This document shows, in pieces, positions 1 to 8,566 of a DNA stretch of 42,858 nucleotides. Source of the DNA: Flammeovirgaceae bacterium BBD 1991-12 (GTDB lineage Bacteria; Bacteroidota; Bacteroidia; Cytophagales; Cyclobacteriaceae); the NCBI GenBank assembly GCA_001657315.1, contig LYSV01000044.1, positions 5,400 to 48,257 on the forward strand, written 5' to 3'. A model generated the notes under the pieces. That model did not search any database, was not told where the DNA came from, and worked only from the letters and a program-made list of their open reading frames with translations. The number at the start of each line of letters is the position of its first letter. Position 1 is the stretch's first letter. Made by a program: the position numbers and the translations under genes.

Positions 1-1
1 G

Positions 2-790
2 TTCAGTTTGCAACTGGAGTCGCAAAAAAGTGCGTTTTTGAATAATCTCACCGGCATGATGCCCGACCTCAAGGCGGATTACCCTGAAAATTACGGGAAC
101 TGGTTGAACTACATAAAGCGCTACGAGATCGGTCAGCCGCTGCAACCACTACCCGAAACGAAGTCGGATGCAGAAAAGTACCTGGTCACGGCCAACTAGG
201 TTTACAACACCTTCTACTCCATCAAGGCACAGGAGGAGCGACTGAAAAAATATCGTGTCATTGCCCCGTATAATGGGATGGTTACCAAAACCCATGTGGA
301 CATCGGCGGCCTGGTTTCACCGGGTCAGCTACTTGGCACAGTGATCAATAATGAAAACTACGAACTGGAAGCAGGCGTGAGCCTGGAGATCGCCTCCCAG
401 CTTCAGATTGGGGACAAGATCGAATTTACCAGTAACGAACTTACTGATACATGGATGGGGAAGGTGATCCGCATCAATAATATCGTCGACCCTAAAACAC
501 AGAACATACCAGTCTTTTTTCAGATCTCCGGCAAAGGCATAAAGGCAGGGATGTACCTGGAGGGTGAATTTGCTACGAAAACATACGACGATGTGTTTGT
601 GATCCCCTCAGCAGTGCTGTCACGTGATGAAAAGGTGTTGCTGCTAAAGGACAATACCATTATGGGGAAACCCATCAAACCGGTAGAATACCTGAAGGAT
701 TCCATCATTATCAGGGGACTGGCCGATGGCGACCAGCTCATAACCAATGAATTTCAAATCCCTGTAAAGGGCAAAAAAGTAACGCTTTGA
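2..790 (+). pseudogene. RND efflux periplasmic adaptor (HlyD/MFP family), 5' end cut by window, interrupted by in-frame TAG
   Basis: Adaptor (membrane fusion) subunit that would link the inner-membrane RND pump to the TolC-like channel encoded just downstream. The reading frame is open from base 2 and ends at TAG 197-199. The same frame then resumes without a shift (VYNTFYSIKAQEERLKKY, then the lipoyl half-motif APYNGMVTKTHVDIGG) and runs to 790. The part before the stop reads like the end of the helical hairpin, and the part after it is the lipoyl and beta-barrel region. Because family-like sequence continues directly across the stop, this is one gene with a nonsense codon, not two genes. 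Internal restart at ATG 278 would give only the C-terminal 170 residues. The stop may be a real inactivating mutation or a base-call error. The pump gene starts 4 nt downstream, so translational coupling could be affected. Confidence 0.85.
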
Positions 791-794
791 GAAA

Positions 795-3700
795 ATGGAA
801 AAGATCATCAGATTCCTTGCACAGAAACCCAGAACGGTAGACATATTTATCGGTCTGATCATTATCGTCGGATTGCTGACCATTTCATCCATGCGCTCCA
901 ATTTCCTACCTCCTGAACCGGTCAATTTTATCACAGTAAGTGTGGTATACCGGGGTGCTTCTCCACAGGAAGTGGAAGAGGAAGTAGTCAATAAGATCGA
1001 AGATAACCTTGAGGGGTTGAAGGGCATTGACAGGGTCACTTCCAAGTCCTCCGAGAGTTTTGCTGACATACGCATTGAACTGCTCGAGGATGCTAACCCC
1101 AATGAAGTTTTACAGGATGTAAACAATGCGGTGGACAGGATCACCACCTTTCCACGGGGTATGGATTCTCCGGTCATACTAAAAGAAGAGATCCTGAACT
1201 ATACCATGACGCTGGCATTGGTGGGCAATGTAAGCCTGGGTACATTGAAGGATCATGCAAAATACATCAAAGACGACCTTATCTCCTCCCCTAACCTATC
1301 TCAGGTCTTTATCAATGGCTTTCCTGAAGAAGAGATAGAAGTACGTTTGAGGGAAAATGATCTACGCGCGTACTCTCTGACTTTCGACGAGGTCAGCCGG
1401 GCCATTCAAACCACCAATATCAAAGCTTCCGGTGGTGAAGTGGAAACCGGCGAACAGCGGATCCTCATACGACTCGACAGTCGCGAGTACTACGCCAAAG
1501 GGTTGCTGAATACAGTAGTAAAGGCCACACCGGACGGTAAGGTGATCCGCCTGAAAGATGTGGCTGAGGTAAGGGATATTTTTGCTGACAAACCTGAAAG
1601 GACCTTCGTGAACGGCCAGCCGGCAGTCATTCTGAAGATATTCAGCAGAGACAAGGAAGACATACTTGAAAACGCCGGTTATGTTGAAGAATATGCAGAA
1701 AACTTTAACAGTGATCATGAGGAGATCAAGGCAGTGGTCATTGAAGATAAAACCCTGTCACTGAACGAGACCATTGGGCGACTGAAGAATAACGCATGGC
1801 AGGGAGTGCTGCTGGTTATGATCGTGCTGGGGCTTTTCCTTCACCCCCGTATTGCGTTCTGGGTGGCATTCAAGATCCCTGTGGCTTTACTGGGCATGTT
1901 TATTTTATCCAACTTTTATGACCTCACGATCAACCAGGTATCCCTGTTCGGAACTATTGTAGTACTGGGCATTCTGGTGGATGATGGAGTTGTAGTGGCC
2001 GAAAATATCTACCAACAGTTCAAAAAAGGCAAGAATGCACTGCAAGCCACCATTGATGGTACCCTTGAAGTGGTTCCTGCCATCATCTCTTCACTCGTCA
2101 CAACAGCACTTGCTTTTTCCCTGTTTTTCTTTCTGGATGGGCAACTGGGCGATTATTTCTCCCATATCTCTTTTGTAGTATGTGCCACGCTCTTTGTTGC
2201 CTTACTGGAAAGTCTCTTTTTTCTGCCGGTTCATATCGCACGATCAAAAGCACTTCGCAGGGAAGACAAGCCATGGAGATTGACCCAAAAAACCAACCAG
2301 TCACTGTCATGGTTCAGAGACAATATCTATGTAAAAGTCATTGATTTTTCCATTAAAAGGCCGGTGTTGCCTATCATCGGCGTCATTGTGATCATGGTAA
2401 TGACGGTCGTTGCGGGCAGTAGCGGTATCATCAAAGGTACTTTCTTTCCAAACATCGATCAGGATGTGATAAGCGCCAGCCTCGAATTACCCCTGGGTAC
2501 TGATGAATCCATTGTCAATGAGAAGCTGATGGACATAGAAAAAGCCGTTTGGGAAGTCAATGAATTCTACAGCAGTCAGCGGTCCGATGGTGAAGATGTG
2601 ATCAACTATGTGGAACGGGTAATAGGACCAGCCAGTAATGAAGGCAAACTTAATATTTACATGATGGAAGGGGACAACCGGGGGATAAAATCGTTTGATA
2701 TTGCAAGTATGATCCGGGAAAAGGCAGGACCTATCCCCGAAGCCACCAATCTGGCCTATGGTAGTATCGCTATTTTTGGCAAACCTGTTTCCATAGCACT
2801 CATAGGCAGGGACATGAATGAGTTAAGGCAGGCAAAGGACCAGCTCCGTCATTACCTTTCCAACCGTACAGACTTAAAGGACATCACAGATACGGATAAA
2901 CTTGGGATGCCCGAACTGGAAATGGAGCTGACCCCAAAGGCCAAGTTTCTGGGGCTTTCCGAAGCTGAGGTCTTTGAACAGATCCGGAAGGGATTCTTCG
3001 GGCTGGAAGCCCAGAGCCTCCAGCGGGGAGATGAGGAGGTAAAGATCTGGATCCGGTATGACAAGGAAGACCGGAAGTCCATCTCTGACCTGGAGCAGGT
3101 AAGGTTGATCACCCCTGATGGTGCCTCCTACCCTATCAATGAGCTGGCTTCCTTTCAGAACAAAACCAACGTTACGGAGATCAACCACCAAAACGGCATT
3201 CGTGAGATCCGCGTAGAGGCAGATATTGAAAATCTTTTGGTATCCGTTCCTGCTGTGCTGGCTGAGACTGAGGCCACCGTTCTACAAAAGATCGCACAGC
3301 AGTTTCCCAACATCCGGTACACGCTTGAAGGTGAAGCAAGGCTGTCCTCCAAAACACAAAATTCCAGTCAGGGGCCGAGCATTATCATTTTTATCCTGAT
3401 GATAACCGTTCTGCTGATCAACTACCGGTCCTTCGGTAAGGCGCTGGCCATCCTGGCTATGTTGCCTTTCGCCTATGTGGGAGTAGCATGGGGTACATTT
3501 TTCCATAACCTGCCCGTTAATATCTTCTCTATATTGGGAATGATTGCCCTGTGGGGTATTCTCATCAATAATGGGCTGGTACTGATCTCCACCTACAATG
3601 ACAATATAAAGGCCGGCATGACAGTAGTGGACAGCCTGCGAAAGGCCGCAATTTCCAGGTTCAGACCAATTGTACTGACCACTATTACTACGGTATTCGG

Positions 3701-3938
3701 ATTATTGCCTCTGCTCCTAAATAATTCTGTCAGCTCACAATTTATCAAACCAACAGCCATCGCCATTGCCTACGGACTGATTTTCGGTACAGTCCTCACG
3801 CTGGCATTCCTTCCATCCGTGCTGTTGATCATCAACCGGGTAAAAGTGTATTACCACAGGTTTATAAAACGTAATGCACAGGTACAGCCGGAAGAGCTGG
3901 ACGTGGTATTGAAAGAGCTTAGAAACGAAATGGTATAA
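795..3938 (+). CDS. RND family efflux transporter permease (AcrB-like, HAE1/CusA superfamily)
   Basis: Inner-membrane proton-driven pump of a tripartite efflux system. At 1047 residues it has normal RND length. An N-terminal membrane helix (about residues 13-32) is followed by the first porter domain, a central block of membrane helices from about residue 335, a second large periplasmic domain from about 545, and a C-terminal helix block from about 855. The TM4 motif GILVDDGVVVAENIY carries the two adjacent Asp residues of the proton relay. In the TM10 region the sequence GILINNGLVLI has Asn where AcrB has its relay Lys, as in other non-AcrB RND clades. It sits 4 nt after the adaptor gene and 65 nt before the outer-membrane channel gene, so the three form one operon. 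The substrate cannot be read from the sequence. Confidence 0.93.
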   Translation: MEKIIRFLAQKPRTVDIFIGLIIIVGLLTISSMRSNFLPPEPVNFITVSVVYRGASPQEVEEEVVNKIEDNLEGLKGIDRVTSKSSESFADIRIELLEDANPNEVLQDVNNAVDRITTFPRGMDSPVILKEEILNYTMTLALVGNVSLGTLKDHAKYIKDDLISSPNLSQVFINGFPEEEIEVRLRENDLRAYSLTFDEVSRAIQTTNIKASGGEVETGEQRILIRLDSREYYAKGLLNTVVKATPDGKVIRLKDVAEVRDIFADKPERTFVNGQPAVILKIFSRDKEDILENAGYVEEYAENFNSDHEEIKAVVIEDKTLSLNETIGRLKNNAWQGVLLVMIVLGLFLHPRIAFWVAFKIPVALLGMFILSNFYDLTINQVSLFGTIVVLGILVDDGVVVAENIYQQFKKGKNALQATIDGTLEVVPAIISSLVTTALAFSLFFFLDGQLGDYFSHISFVVCATLFVALLESLFFLPVHIARSKALRREDKPWRLTQKTNQSLSWFRDNIYVKVIDFSIKRPVLPIIGVIVIMVMTVVAGSSGIIKGTFFPNIDQDVISASLELPLGTDESIVNEKLMDIEKAVWEVNEFYSSQRSDGEDVINYVERVIGPASNEGKLNIYMMEGDNRGIKSFDIASMIREKAGPIPEATNLAYGSIAIFGKPVSIALIGRDMNELRQAKDQLRHYLSNRTDLKDITDTDKLGMPELEMELTPKAKFLGLSEAEVFEQIRKGFFGLEAQSLQRGDEEVKIWIRYDKEDRKSISDLEQVRLITPDGASYPINELASFQNKTNVTEINHQNGIREIRVEADIENLLVSVPAVLAETEATVLQKIAQQFPNIRYTLEGEARLSSKTQNSSQGPSIIIFILMITVLLINYRSFGKALAILAMLPFAYVGVAWGTFFHNLPVNIFSILGMIALWGILINNGLVLISTYNDNIKAGMTVVDSLRKAAISRFRPIVLTTITTVFGLLPLLLNNSVSSQFIKPTAIAIAYGLIFGTVLTLAFLPSVLLIINRVKVYYHRFIKRNAQVQPEELDVVLKELRNEMV

Positions 3939-4003
3939 TACTACAGCTTACCCTCATTATTTAGGTCTTCATTTTAAAACCAAGGTTTTCAACTTCAGCT
4001 ATT

Positions 4004-5356
4004 ATGAAACACATAATAAAGAAAATACTATTGTCTGCATTATTCTTTTTAATGCTCCGGGGTTGGGCATCGGGTCAGCAACCATCGGATGTTCTGACGC
4101 TTGAACAGGTGGTAGACCTGGCACTGACCAATAACCAGGCCATACAACTCCAGCGAAAGGCTGTCGAAACTGCTACCAACAATGTGTTTAAAGGGAATGC
4201 CAATATGCTACCCACGATCAACCTGATCGCGAACAGTGAGCACAGCAACAACAACACCGAAGTCGGGATCCGTACCTTTACGGATAATCCGGCATTCATT
4301 AATCTGGAAGATGGTGCTGCAGCTACTACTACTCATTCCGTTGTAATACAGGCAGATTACCAGCTTATGGGAGGTTTCAGCGCCAGGCACCAGTATCGTC
4401 TGCTGCACGACCAGCAGAACATCAGCCGGTATCAGCAGGAGGTGCTGATCAACACTACGATCCTTAGTGTCTCCGAACTCTTTCTCGAGATCGCAAAACT
4501 ACAGGCACGGGAAGAACTACTCAGCGAAAATCTCGTCATAGGCCGTGAAAGGCTGGCCCGAGTGGAAGATCAGTTCCAATTCGGGAAAGTTTCCGGACTA
4601 GCTATTCTCAGAGCAAAAACAGATCTGAATCAGGACCAGACGGCACTCGATAACGTTCTTCTGGCCAAAAACAATCTGAAAAGGGACCTGAACTTTTTGA
4701 TAGGCCTTGAGCCGGAAACAAAATACAGGGTGTCGGTGACATACCAGTCTCCTGCCCTCCTGACGTTGGAAGAGTTAAAGGAGCAGGTTATCGCCAACAA
4801 TCCTGAGTTAAAGCTGGGACAGGCTGGCATTGAGGTGGCTGAAAACGAGTTAAGGCTGAACCAGTCGGGGCTTTACCCTTCCTTAAATGCATTTGCCAAC
4901 TATGGTTATCTCCACCAGGAAAATGATGTACAGCAGGTAGCCGAACTGGAGAACATCGGATACACCATAGGACTTTCACTCCGCTATAATCTTTTCAATG
5001 GGAACAGGACAAGGAATAGCATCCAAAATGCGAGGATCAATGTAGATGCCAGCACACTACGACGTGAGCAAACACGTGATCAACTGATTGCACAGGCCAT
5101 AAAAGAGCAGAATAATCTGGCGATTCTCCAGAATCAACTACAGCGTGAAGAGCAAAATCTGGATACGTTCAGAGAGAATTTCTCACGAACCGAAGAGCGC
5201 TATTACAACGGCCAGGCCACTTCACTGGACCTGCGGGATGCTCAAAATGCCCTGCTCAATGCACAAATCACGATCAGCGATGTAAAGGCAGATGTTCTAC
5301 GATCCCATTTACGCCTGGAAAACATTAAAGGAGGACTCTTTAAAAAAGGCAGGTGA
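4004..5356 (+). CDS. TolC family outer membrane efflux channel
   Basis: Outer-membrane factor that completes the tripartite pump with the adaptor and RND genes upstream. The 450-residue protein starts with a signal peptide (MKHIIKKILLSALFFLMLRG, cleavage likely near ASGQQ). The mature part begins with LTLEQVVDLALTNNQAIQLQ, the typical start of the first outer-membrane-efflux repeat. Long Gln/Glu/Leu/Asn-rich helices and two structurally repeated halves follow, the second starting near TLEELKEQVIANNPELKLGQ. A 65-nt gap separates it from the pump gene. No clear terminator hairpin was seen between it and the convergent TPR gene, which is only 51 nt away. Confidence 0.92.
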   Translation: MKHIIKKILLSALFFLMLRGWASGQQPSDVLTLEQVVDLALTNNQAIQLQRKAVETATNNVFKGNANMLPTINLIANSEHSNNNTEVGIRTFTDNPAFINLEDGAAATTTHSVVIQADYQLMGGFSARHQYRLLHDQQNISRYQQEVLINTTILSVSELFLEIAKLQAREELLSENLVIGRERLARVEDQFQFGKVSGLAILRAKTDLNQDQTALDNVLLAKNNLKRDLNFLIGLEPETKYRVSVTYQSPALLTLEELKEQVIANNPELKLGQAGIEVAENELRLNQSGLYPSLNAFANYGYLHQENDVQQVAELENIGYTIGLSLRYNLFNGNRTRNSIQNARINVDASTLRREQTRDQLIAQAIKEQNNLAILQNQLQREEQNLDTFRENFSRTEERYYNGQATSLDLRDAQNALLNAQITISDVKADVLRSHLRLENIKGGLFKKGR

Positions 5357-5407
5357 CGGAAGAGCAAGGGTGCAAGGTGAGCAATACGTTTACAGCCGGG
5401 GGTTGAT

Positions 5408-6625
5408 CTACATTCCATTGGAGCAGATCTTCGCCCTGGCTTTTAACGCTGGCTTCACCCGTTGCTGAATAGCCTTTTCAAGATCAGCGCAGGCACTTTC
5501 ATCGTCTCCCAGCTGGTGATAAACCAGTCCCCGGTGATAAAAAGCGATTCCGTAATCCGGCCTGAACAGCAGGGCCACTTTGTAGTCGTCCAGCGCTTCC
5601 TGGTACAGTTCCAGCCGGTACAGGGTATTACCCCGGTTAAGGTAGGCCTTTTCCAGGTCTGGCTTGAGTTCAATAGCCTTCGTGTAGCTGTGAACCGCCT
5701 CGCTCCAGCGTTTTAGTTTGGAAAGTGCCAGGCCGTGATTCAGCCATGTTTCCGCATCAGAGTCGTCAATACGAAGCGCATGGTCAAGGTCTGCCAAAGC
5801 CTCTTCAAAATTCCCTTTCTGAAGACTGTTGTATGCTCTTTGACGGTAAGGATAGGGTGAGTCAGGGTTATCCTCAATGGTACGGGTGAAGTAACTGTCG
5901 GCCTCCACGTCCTCACCGGTCATCTGCATGAGAACCGCTAAATTGTATTCGGCGAGGGCATACCCCGGATATATGGACAATGCCCTCAGGTAGTCTTCCC
6001 TGGCCTGTTTCAGATTATTCATAGCCTGATAGATCAGTCCCCGGTTCACATAATATTCCGGTTTTTGGGAGCGTATATACAAGGCCGAATCAAGATAAGC
6101 CAGCGCACGATGATATTGCTGCTGTTCTTTTTCTATCATCCCCAGGTACTGATAAATATCGGCTACATTGTCACTTTGAACTGTACCCACCTCACTAACA
6201 CCACCCCCGTACCTGGAACGCATAAAAAGGATAGTGTTGGTCTCTCCCCGTGGCATTGACTTTAAACGGATAAAGTCTTTTCGGGCCGCATCATACCTTT
6301 TAAGTTCGTAATTGAGCACCGCCCGAGCATGAAGCGCATCACTATGTCCGGGCTCAAGTTCCATGACAATGCTGTAATCAGTCAGCGCATTTTCAAGCTC
6401 ATCCAACGCCTGACGGGCCGAGGCACGATAAAAATAGGCATCTGCAGAGGCGGGCTGATGATAAAGAAACTCATTCAGTTTCTCCGCAGCCAGCGCATAT
6501 TCCATCCTGTCCCATGCCGCCACCCCGGAGTGATACAACGTATCTACAGACCGGGTGACCTGAGCAGTTGCGGTGGAGAGCACCATTGTAAAAACTACGG
6601 GTAATATAAGCCGGAAGGAATACAT
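5408..6625 (-). CDS. Exported tetratricopeptide repeat protein
   Basis: Periplasmic or surface-exposed protein-interaction scaffold with no enzymatic motif. The 405-residue product has a signal peptide (MYSFRLILPVVFTMVLSTAT, cleaved near ATAQ). After it come about nine TPR units with the A-x-x-x-Y/F-x-R-A-x and P-x-Y/S-A spacing, for example AYFYRASARQALDELENALT, YYVNRGLIYQAMNNLKQARE and AYLNRGNTLYRLELYQEALD. The stretch around residues 115-155 (SMPRGETNTILFMRSRYGGG) breaks the repeat pattern and is probably a loop. It converges with the efflux operon and its 5' end faces the RAYT/REP region. The partner and role are unknown. Confidence 0.9.
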   Translation of the reverse strand: MYSFRLILPVVFTMVLSTATAQVTRSVDTLYHSGVAAWDRMEYALAAEKLNEFLYHQPASADAYFYRASARQALDELENALTDYSIVMELEPGHSDALHARAVLNYELKRYDAARKDFIRLKSMPRGETNTILFMRSRYGGGVSEVGTVQSDNVADIYQYLGMIEKEQQQYHRALAYLDSALYIRSQKPEYYVNRGLIYQAMNNLKQAREDYLRALSIYPGYALAEYNLAVLMQMTGEDVEADSYFTRTIEDNPDSPYPYRQRAYNSLQKGNFEEALADLDHALRIDDSDAETWLNHGLALSKLKRWSEAVHSYTKAIELKPDLEKAYLNRGNTLYRLELYQEALDDYKVALLFRPDYGIAFYHRGLVYHQLGDDESACADLEKAIQQRVKPALKARAKICSNGM

Positions 6626-6695
6626 AGCACCCTATGAAGATAACCATATTTGGCCATCCAAAAAAGCCTTGAATACGATCAGAATATAATAAACG

Positions 6696-6742
6696 GGCGT
6701 TACAAACGCCGTCCTCATGCATCCTTGTTAAAAACAAGGATG
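6696..6742 (-). repeat. REP-like element, copy 1 (minus orientation): two palindromes
   Basis: Two adjacent perfect palindromes: GGCGTT-ACA-AACGCC (6696-6710) and CATCCTTGTT-AAA-AACAAGGATG arms (6720-6742). They match the paired-hairpin design of copies 2 and 3 around the RAYT gene, in inverted orientation relative to copy 2. The hairpins are 9 nt apart. Likely a target or relic of the neighbouring REP-associated transposase. Confidence 0.8.
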
Positions 6743-6754
6743 ATTAAAGAGACG

Positions 6755-6791
6755 GTTTAAGATGAAATGGTTAAACCATTTCATCTTAAAC
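6755..6791. repeat. 37-bp perfect inverted repeat between REP copies 1 and 2
   Basis: Two 18-bp arms around one central base, with no mismatch (left arm starts GTTTAAGATGAAATGG). It lies exactly between the two inverted REP-like copies upstream of the RAYT gene. As RNA it would form a long stable hairpin, and as DNA it could extrude as a cruciform. It is not followed by a T-tract on either strand, so it is not an ordinary terminator. Confidence 0.9.
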
Positions 6792-6840
6792 TCATCCTCC
6801 GTTTGCAACGAGGATGAGCGAGATCTGCGTTTGTAACGCA
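6791..6840 (+). repeat. REP-like element, copy 2 (plus orientation)
   Basis: Imperfect palindrome 6791-6818 (CTCATCCT-c-CGTT / AACG-AGGATGAG with one bulged C), then the perfect palindrome TGCGTT-TGT-AACGCA at 6826-6840, 7 nt away. It is inverted relative to copy 1, so copies 1 and 2 make a BIME-like pair 41 nt upstream of the RAYT start. Confidence 0.8.
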
Positions 6841-6881
6841 AGGATCATATTCTTATATTTCAAATCAAAATCACCCCCCGA

Positions 6882-7433
6882 ATGTCCGGAGATCAATACT
6901 TTATCAAGGATCAACACGCCTGCTACTTTCTCACCTTAACCATCATCCATTGGATAGACATTTTTAGCCGTATTGAATACCGGGACATTATCGTAGATTC
7001 ATTGAATTACTGTATCAAAAGTAAAGGGCTTGAACTATACGCATGGGTGATCATGAGCAATCATGTTCATTTAGCAGGCAGAGTCCGACCACCTCACAGA
7101 ATGTCCGATTTTCTTCGTGATTTCAAGAAATTCACCTCCAATAAAATTGTGGAAGAAATAGCACATATCCACGAAAGCCGCAAGGACTGGCTGCTGGACA
7201 AATTCTCATTTGAAGCCAGACGAACAGGCAGAGCAACATTCTACAAGTTATGGAAAGATAATAATCATGCGCTGGATCTGGACAATAATGCCATCGGCCT
7301 GATGGAAAAGGTCGATTATATTCATGAAAACCCGGTAAGGGCAGGTCTTGTGGAATTTCCCGATCATTATCTGTACAGCAGTGCAAGAGATTACGGTGGA
7401 CAGAAGGGGCTGGTTGATATTGTTGTGGTCTGA
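6882..7433 (+). CDS. REP-associated tyrosine transposase (RAYT, Y1/HUH superfamily)
   Basis: Single-strand HUH nuclease related to IS200/IS605 TnpA that cuts REP hairpins. At 183 residues it has normal RAYT length. The HUH pair is H61-V62-H63 in WVIMSNHVHLAG, and the nucleophilic Tyr is probably Y146 in KVDYIHENPVRAGLV. The family block YKLWKDNNHA precedes it, and the ending DHYLYSSARDY is also typical. The start ATG 6882 is the first in frame with the conserved beta strand YFLTLTI. It is flanked by REP-like palindromes (two copies upstream, one downstream), which is the diagnostic context for a domesticated RAYT rather than an autonomous IS. The product seems intact, with both HUH residues and Tyr present. 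Confidence 0.92.
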   Translation: MSGDQYFIKDQHACYFLTLTIIHWIDIFSRIEYRDIIVDSLNYCIKSKGLELYAWVIMSNHVHLAGRVRPPHRMSDFLRDFKKFTSNKIVEEIAHIHESRKDWLLDKFSFEARRTGRATFYKLWKDNNHALDLDNNAIGLMEKVDYIHENPVRAGLVEFPDHYLYSSARDYGGQKGLVDIVVV

Positions 7434-7486
7434 AGCTGCATCAGGTAGTTCCTTATCGATTTTCAACCAATAGATACTCTACGAAC

Positions 7487-7535
7487 TGGCGTTACAAACG
7501 CCATGCTCGGGCATCCTCGTTGCAAACAGAGGATG
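7487..7535 (-). repeat. REP-like element, copy 3 (minus orientation), downstream of RAYT
   Basis: TGGCGTT-ACA-AACGCCA (7487-7503, perfect) followed by CATCCTC-GTT-GCA-AAC-a-GAGGATG (7512-7535, one bulged A). It has the same loops (ACA, GCA) and the same two-hairpin order as copy 1. Confidence 0.8.
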
Positions 7536-7542
7536 ATCGGGC

Positions 7543-7593
7543 TGGTTTGGTTGGACAACTTTTAAAACAGAAGATTGTTTTCCAACTAAACCA
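7543..7593 (+). promoter_or_regulatory. Imperfect inverted repeat just upstream of the AraC gene
   Basis: Arms TGGTTTGGTTGGA (7543-7555) and TCCAACTAAACCA (7581-7593) pair over 13 bp with one mismatch around a 25-nt spacer, ending 6 nt before the ATG at 7600. It may be an operator for autoregulation or a leader hairpin that masks the start. Only the structure is seen; the function is inferred. Confidence 0.45.
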
Positions 7594-7599
7594 CATGAC

Positions 7600-8496
7600 A
7601 TGAACAAGGTCCGTGACTATATTGAAATAAAGGACTACCTCCATTCAGCCAGGCTGAACCTTGACCAAAAGCTGCCGGATTTCATGATCTACGACTTCAA
7701 TGATTTGAATGCTGATGCCGAAATCTCAGCCCTTGGATATCGTCAACATTTTTTTGAAATAACGCTGGAGATCAACAAGGGCTGCTGTTTTGATGTAGAT
7801 ACCTTCAGCTTTCCGTTGGAAGGCAACCGGGTTTCCTTCATCAGCCCGGGAAGGTTACAATCCATACAAATACATCCAAACTTCAGGGAGGAGGTGAACG
7901 GATTCACCCTGTTTTTCAGCCACGATTTCATACATACCTCTTTCAACAACCATCATCTTTTCAACGATTTTCACTTCTTCCGGCATACCCAATCCCCGGT
8001 ATTGTATCTGGATAATGCATCCCTTCAGGAGGTGACGGATATTTTCCAAAAGATCCATCATGAATACCGGGAATACGGAAATGAAAGCCGTGAGATCATT
8101 AAGTCCTACATCAACATCTTACTTCACAAAGGGAAAGCCCGATATACCCCTCAGATGGAAAAACCAACAGCACACAGTCGCGAGGCAGAAATTGCGCACC
8201 GTTTTGAAGCGATATGTCAGAAGGAATTTCTTACCCTCTTTAGTGTAAAGGAAATTGCCGCCAAAATGGGGCTCTCTGCCAGACACCTTTCGGAAACCGT
8301 CAAAAAGGTTACTGGCAAAAAAGCGCTGGATATCCTGAACGGATACAGGATCAACCATGCAAAGTCCCTCCTGACACAAACGGACTTCACGCCAACACGG
8401 ATCGCCTACGAGCTTAACTTTGAAAACCCGGACTATTTTTTCACATTCTTTAAGAGGTCAACAGGTGTGACACCACAGCAATTCCGGCAATTTTAA
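7600..8496 (+). CDS. AraC family transcriptional regulator
   Basis: DNA-binding regulator of 298 residues. The N-terminal ~190 residues form a beta-rich, cupin-like effector region (for example FEITLEINKGCCFDVDTFSF). The C-terminal ~100 residues hold the double helix-turn-helix of AraC/XylS proteins: first helix pair at FSVKEIAAKMGLSARHLSET, second at TPTRIAYELNFENPDYFFTF, ending with the family signature FKRSTGVTPQQFR. The next genes, a small secreted protein and an SDR-fold protein on the same strand, are its likely targets. An inverted repeat precedes its own start and an 18-bp palindrome lies between it and the next gene. The inducer is unknown. Confidence 0.92.
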   Translation: MNKVRDYIEIKDYLHSARLNLDQKLPDFMIYDFNDLNADAEISALGYRQHFFEITLEINKGCCFDVDTFSFPLEGNRVSFISPGRLQSIQIHPNFREEVNGFTLFFSHDFIHTSFNNHHLFNDFHFFRHTQSPVLYLDNASLQEVTDIFQKIHHEYREYGNESREIIKSYINILLHKGKARYTPQMEKPTAHSREAEIAHRFEAICQKEFLTLFSVKEIAAKMGLSARHLSETVKKVTGKKALDILNGYRINHAKSLLTQTDFTPTRIAYELNFENPDYFFTFFKRSTGVTPQQFRQF

Positions 8497-8540
8497 AGTT
8501 GTTCCCCACTTATTCAAAGTCCATGTACCGACGTATTCAG

Positions 8541-8558
8541 TGATTTTTGCAAAAATCA
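8541..8558. promoter_or_regulatory. 18-bp perfect palindrome, candidate operator
   Basis: TGATTTTTG/CAAAAATCA is a perfect dyad with no spacer, 8 nt before the preferred start of the next gene and 44 nt after the AraC stop. Its length and position suit a dimeric regulator site. There is no T-tract after it, so a terminator is less likely. The function is inferred. Confidence 0.5.
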
Positions 8559-8566
8559 GTGACACC

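Noticed and set aside
644-1177. 177-codon open frame antisense to the RND pump gene
   Set aside because: Shadow of a well-supported CDS; low-complexity Ser-rich translation, no domain.
6696-7535. Complete IS200/IS605-type insertion sequence
   Set aside because: No tnpB or left/right end pair typical of IS200/IS605; the flanks are REP-like palindromes, so a RAYT is the better call.
8540-8566. GTG start giving nine extra residues to the secreted protein
   Set aside because: It would place a palindrome inside the coding start and spoil the signal peptide; ATG 8567 fits better.
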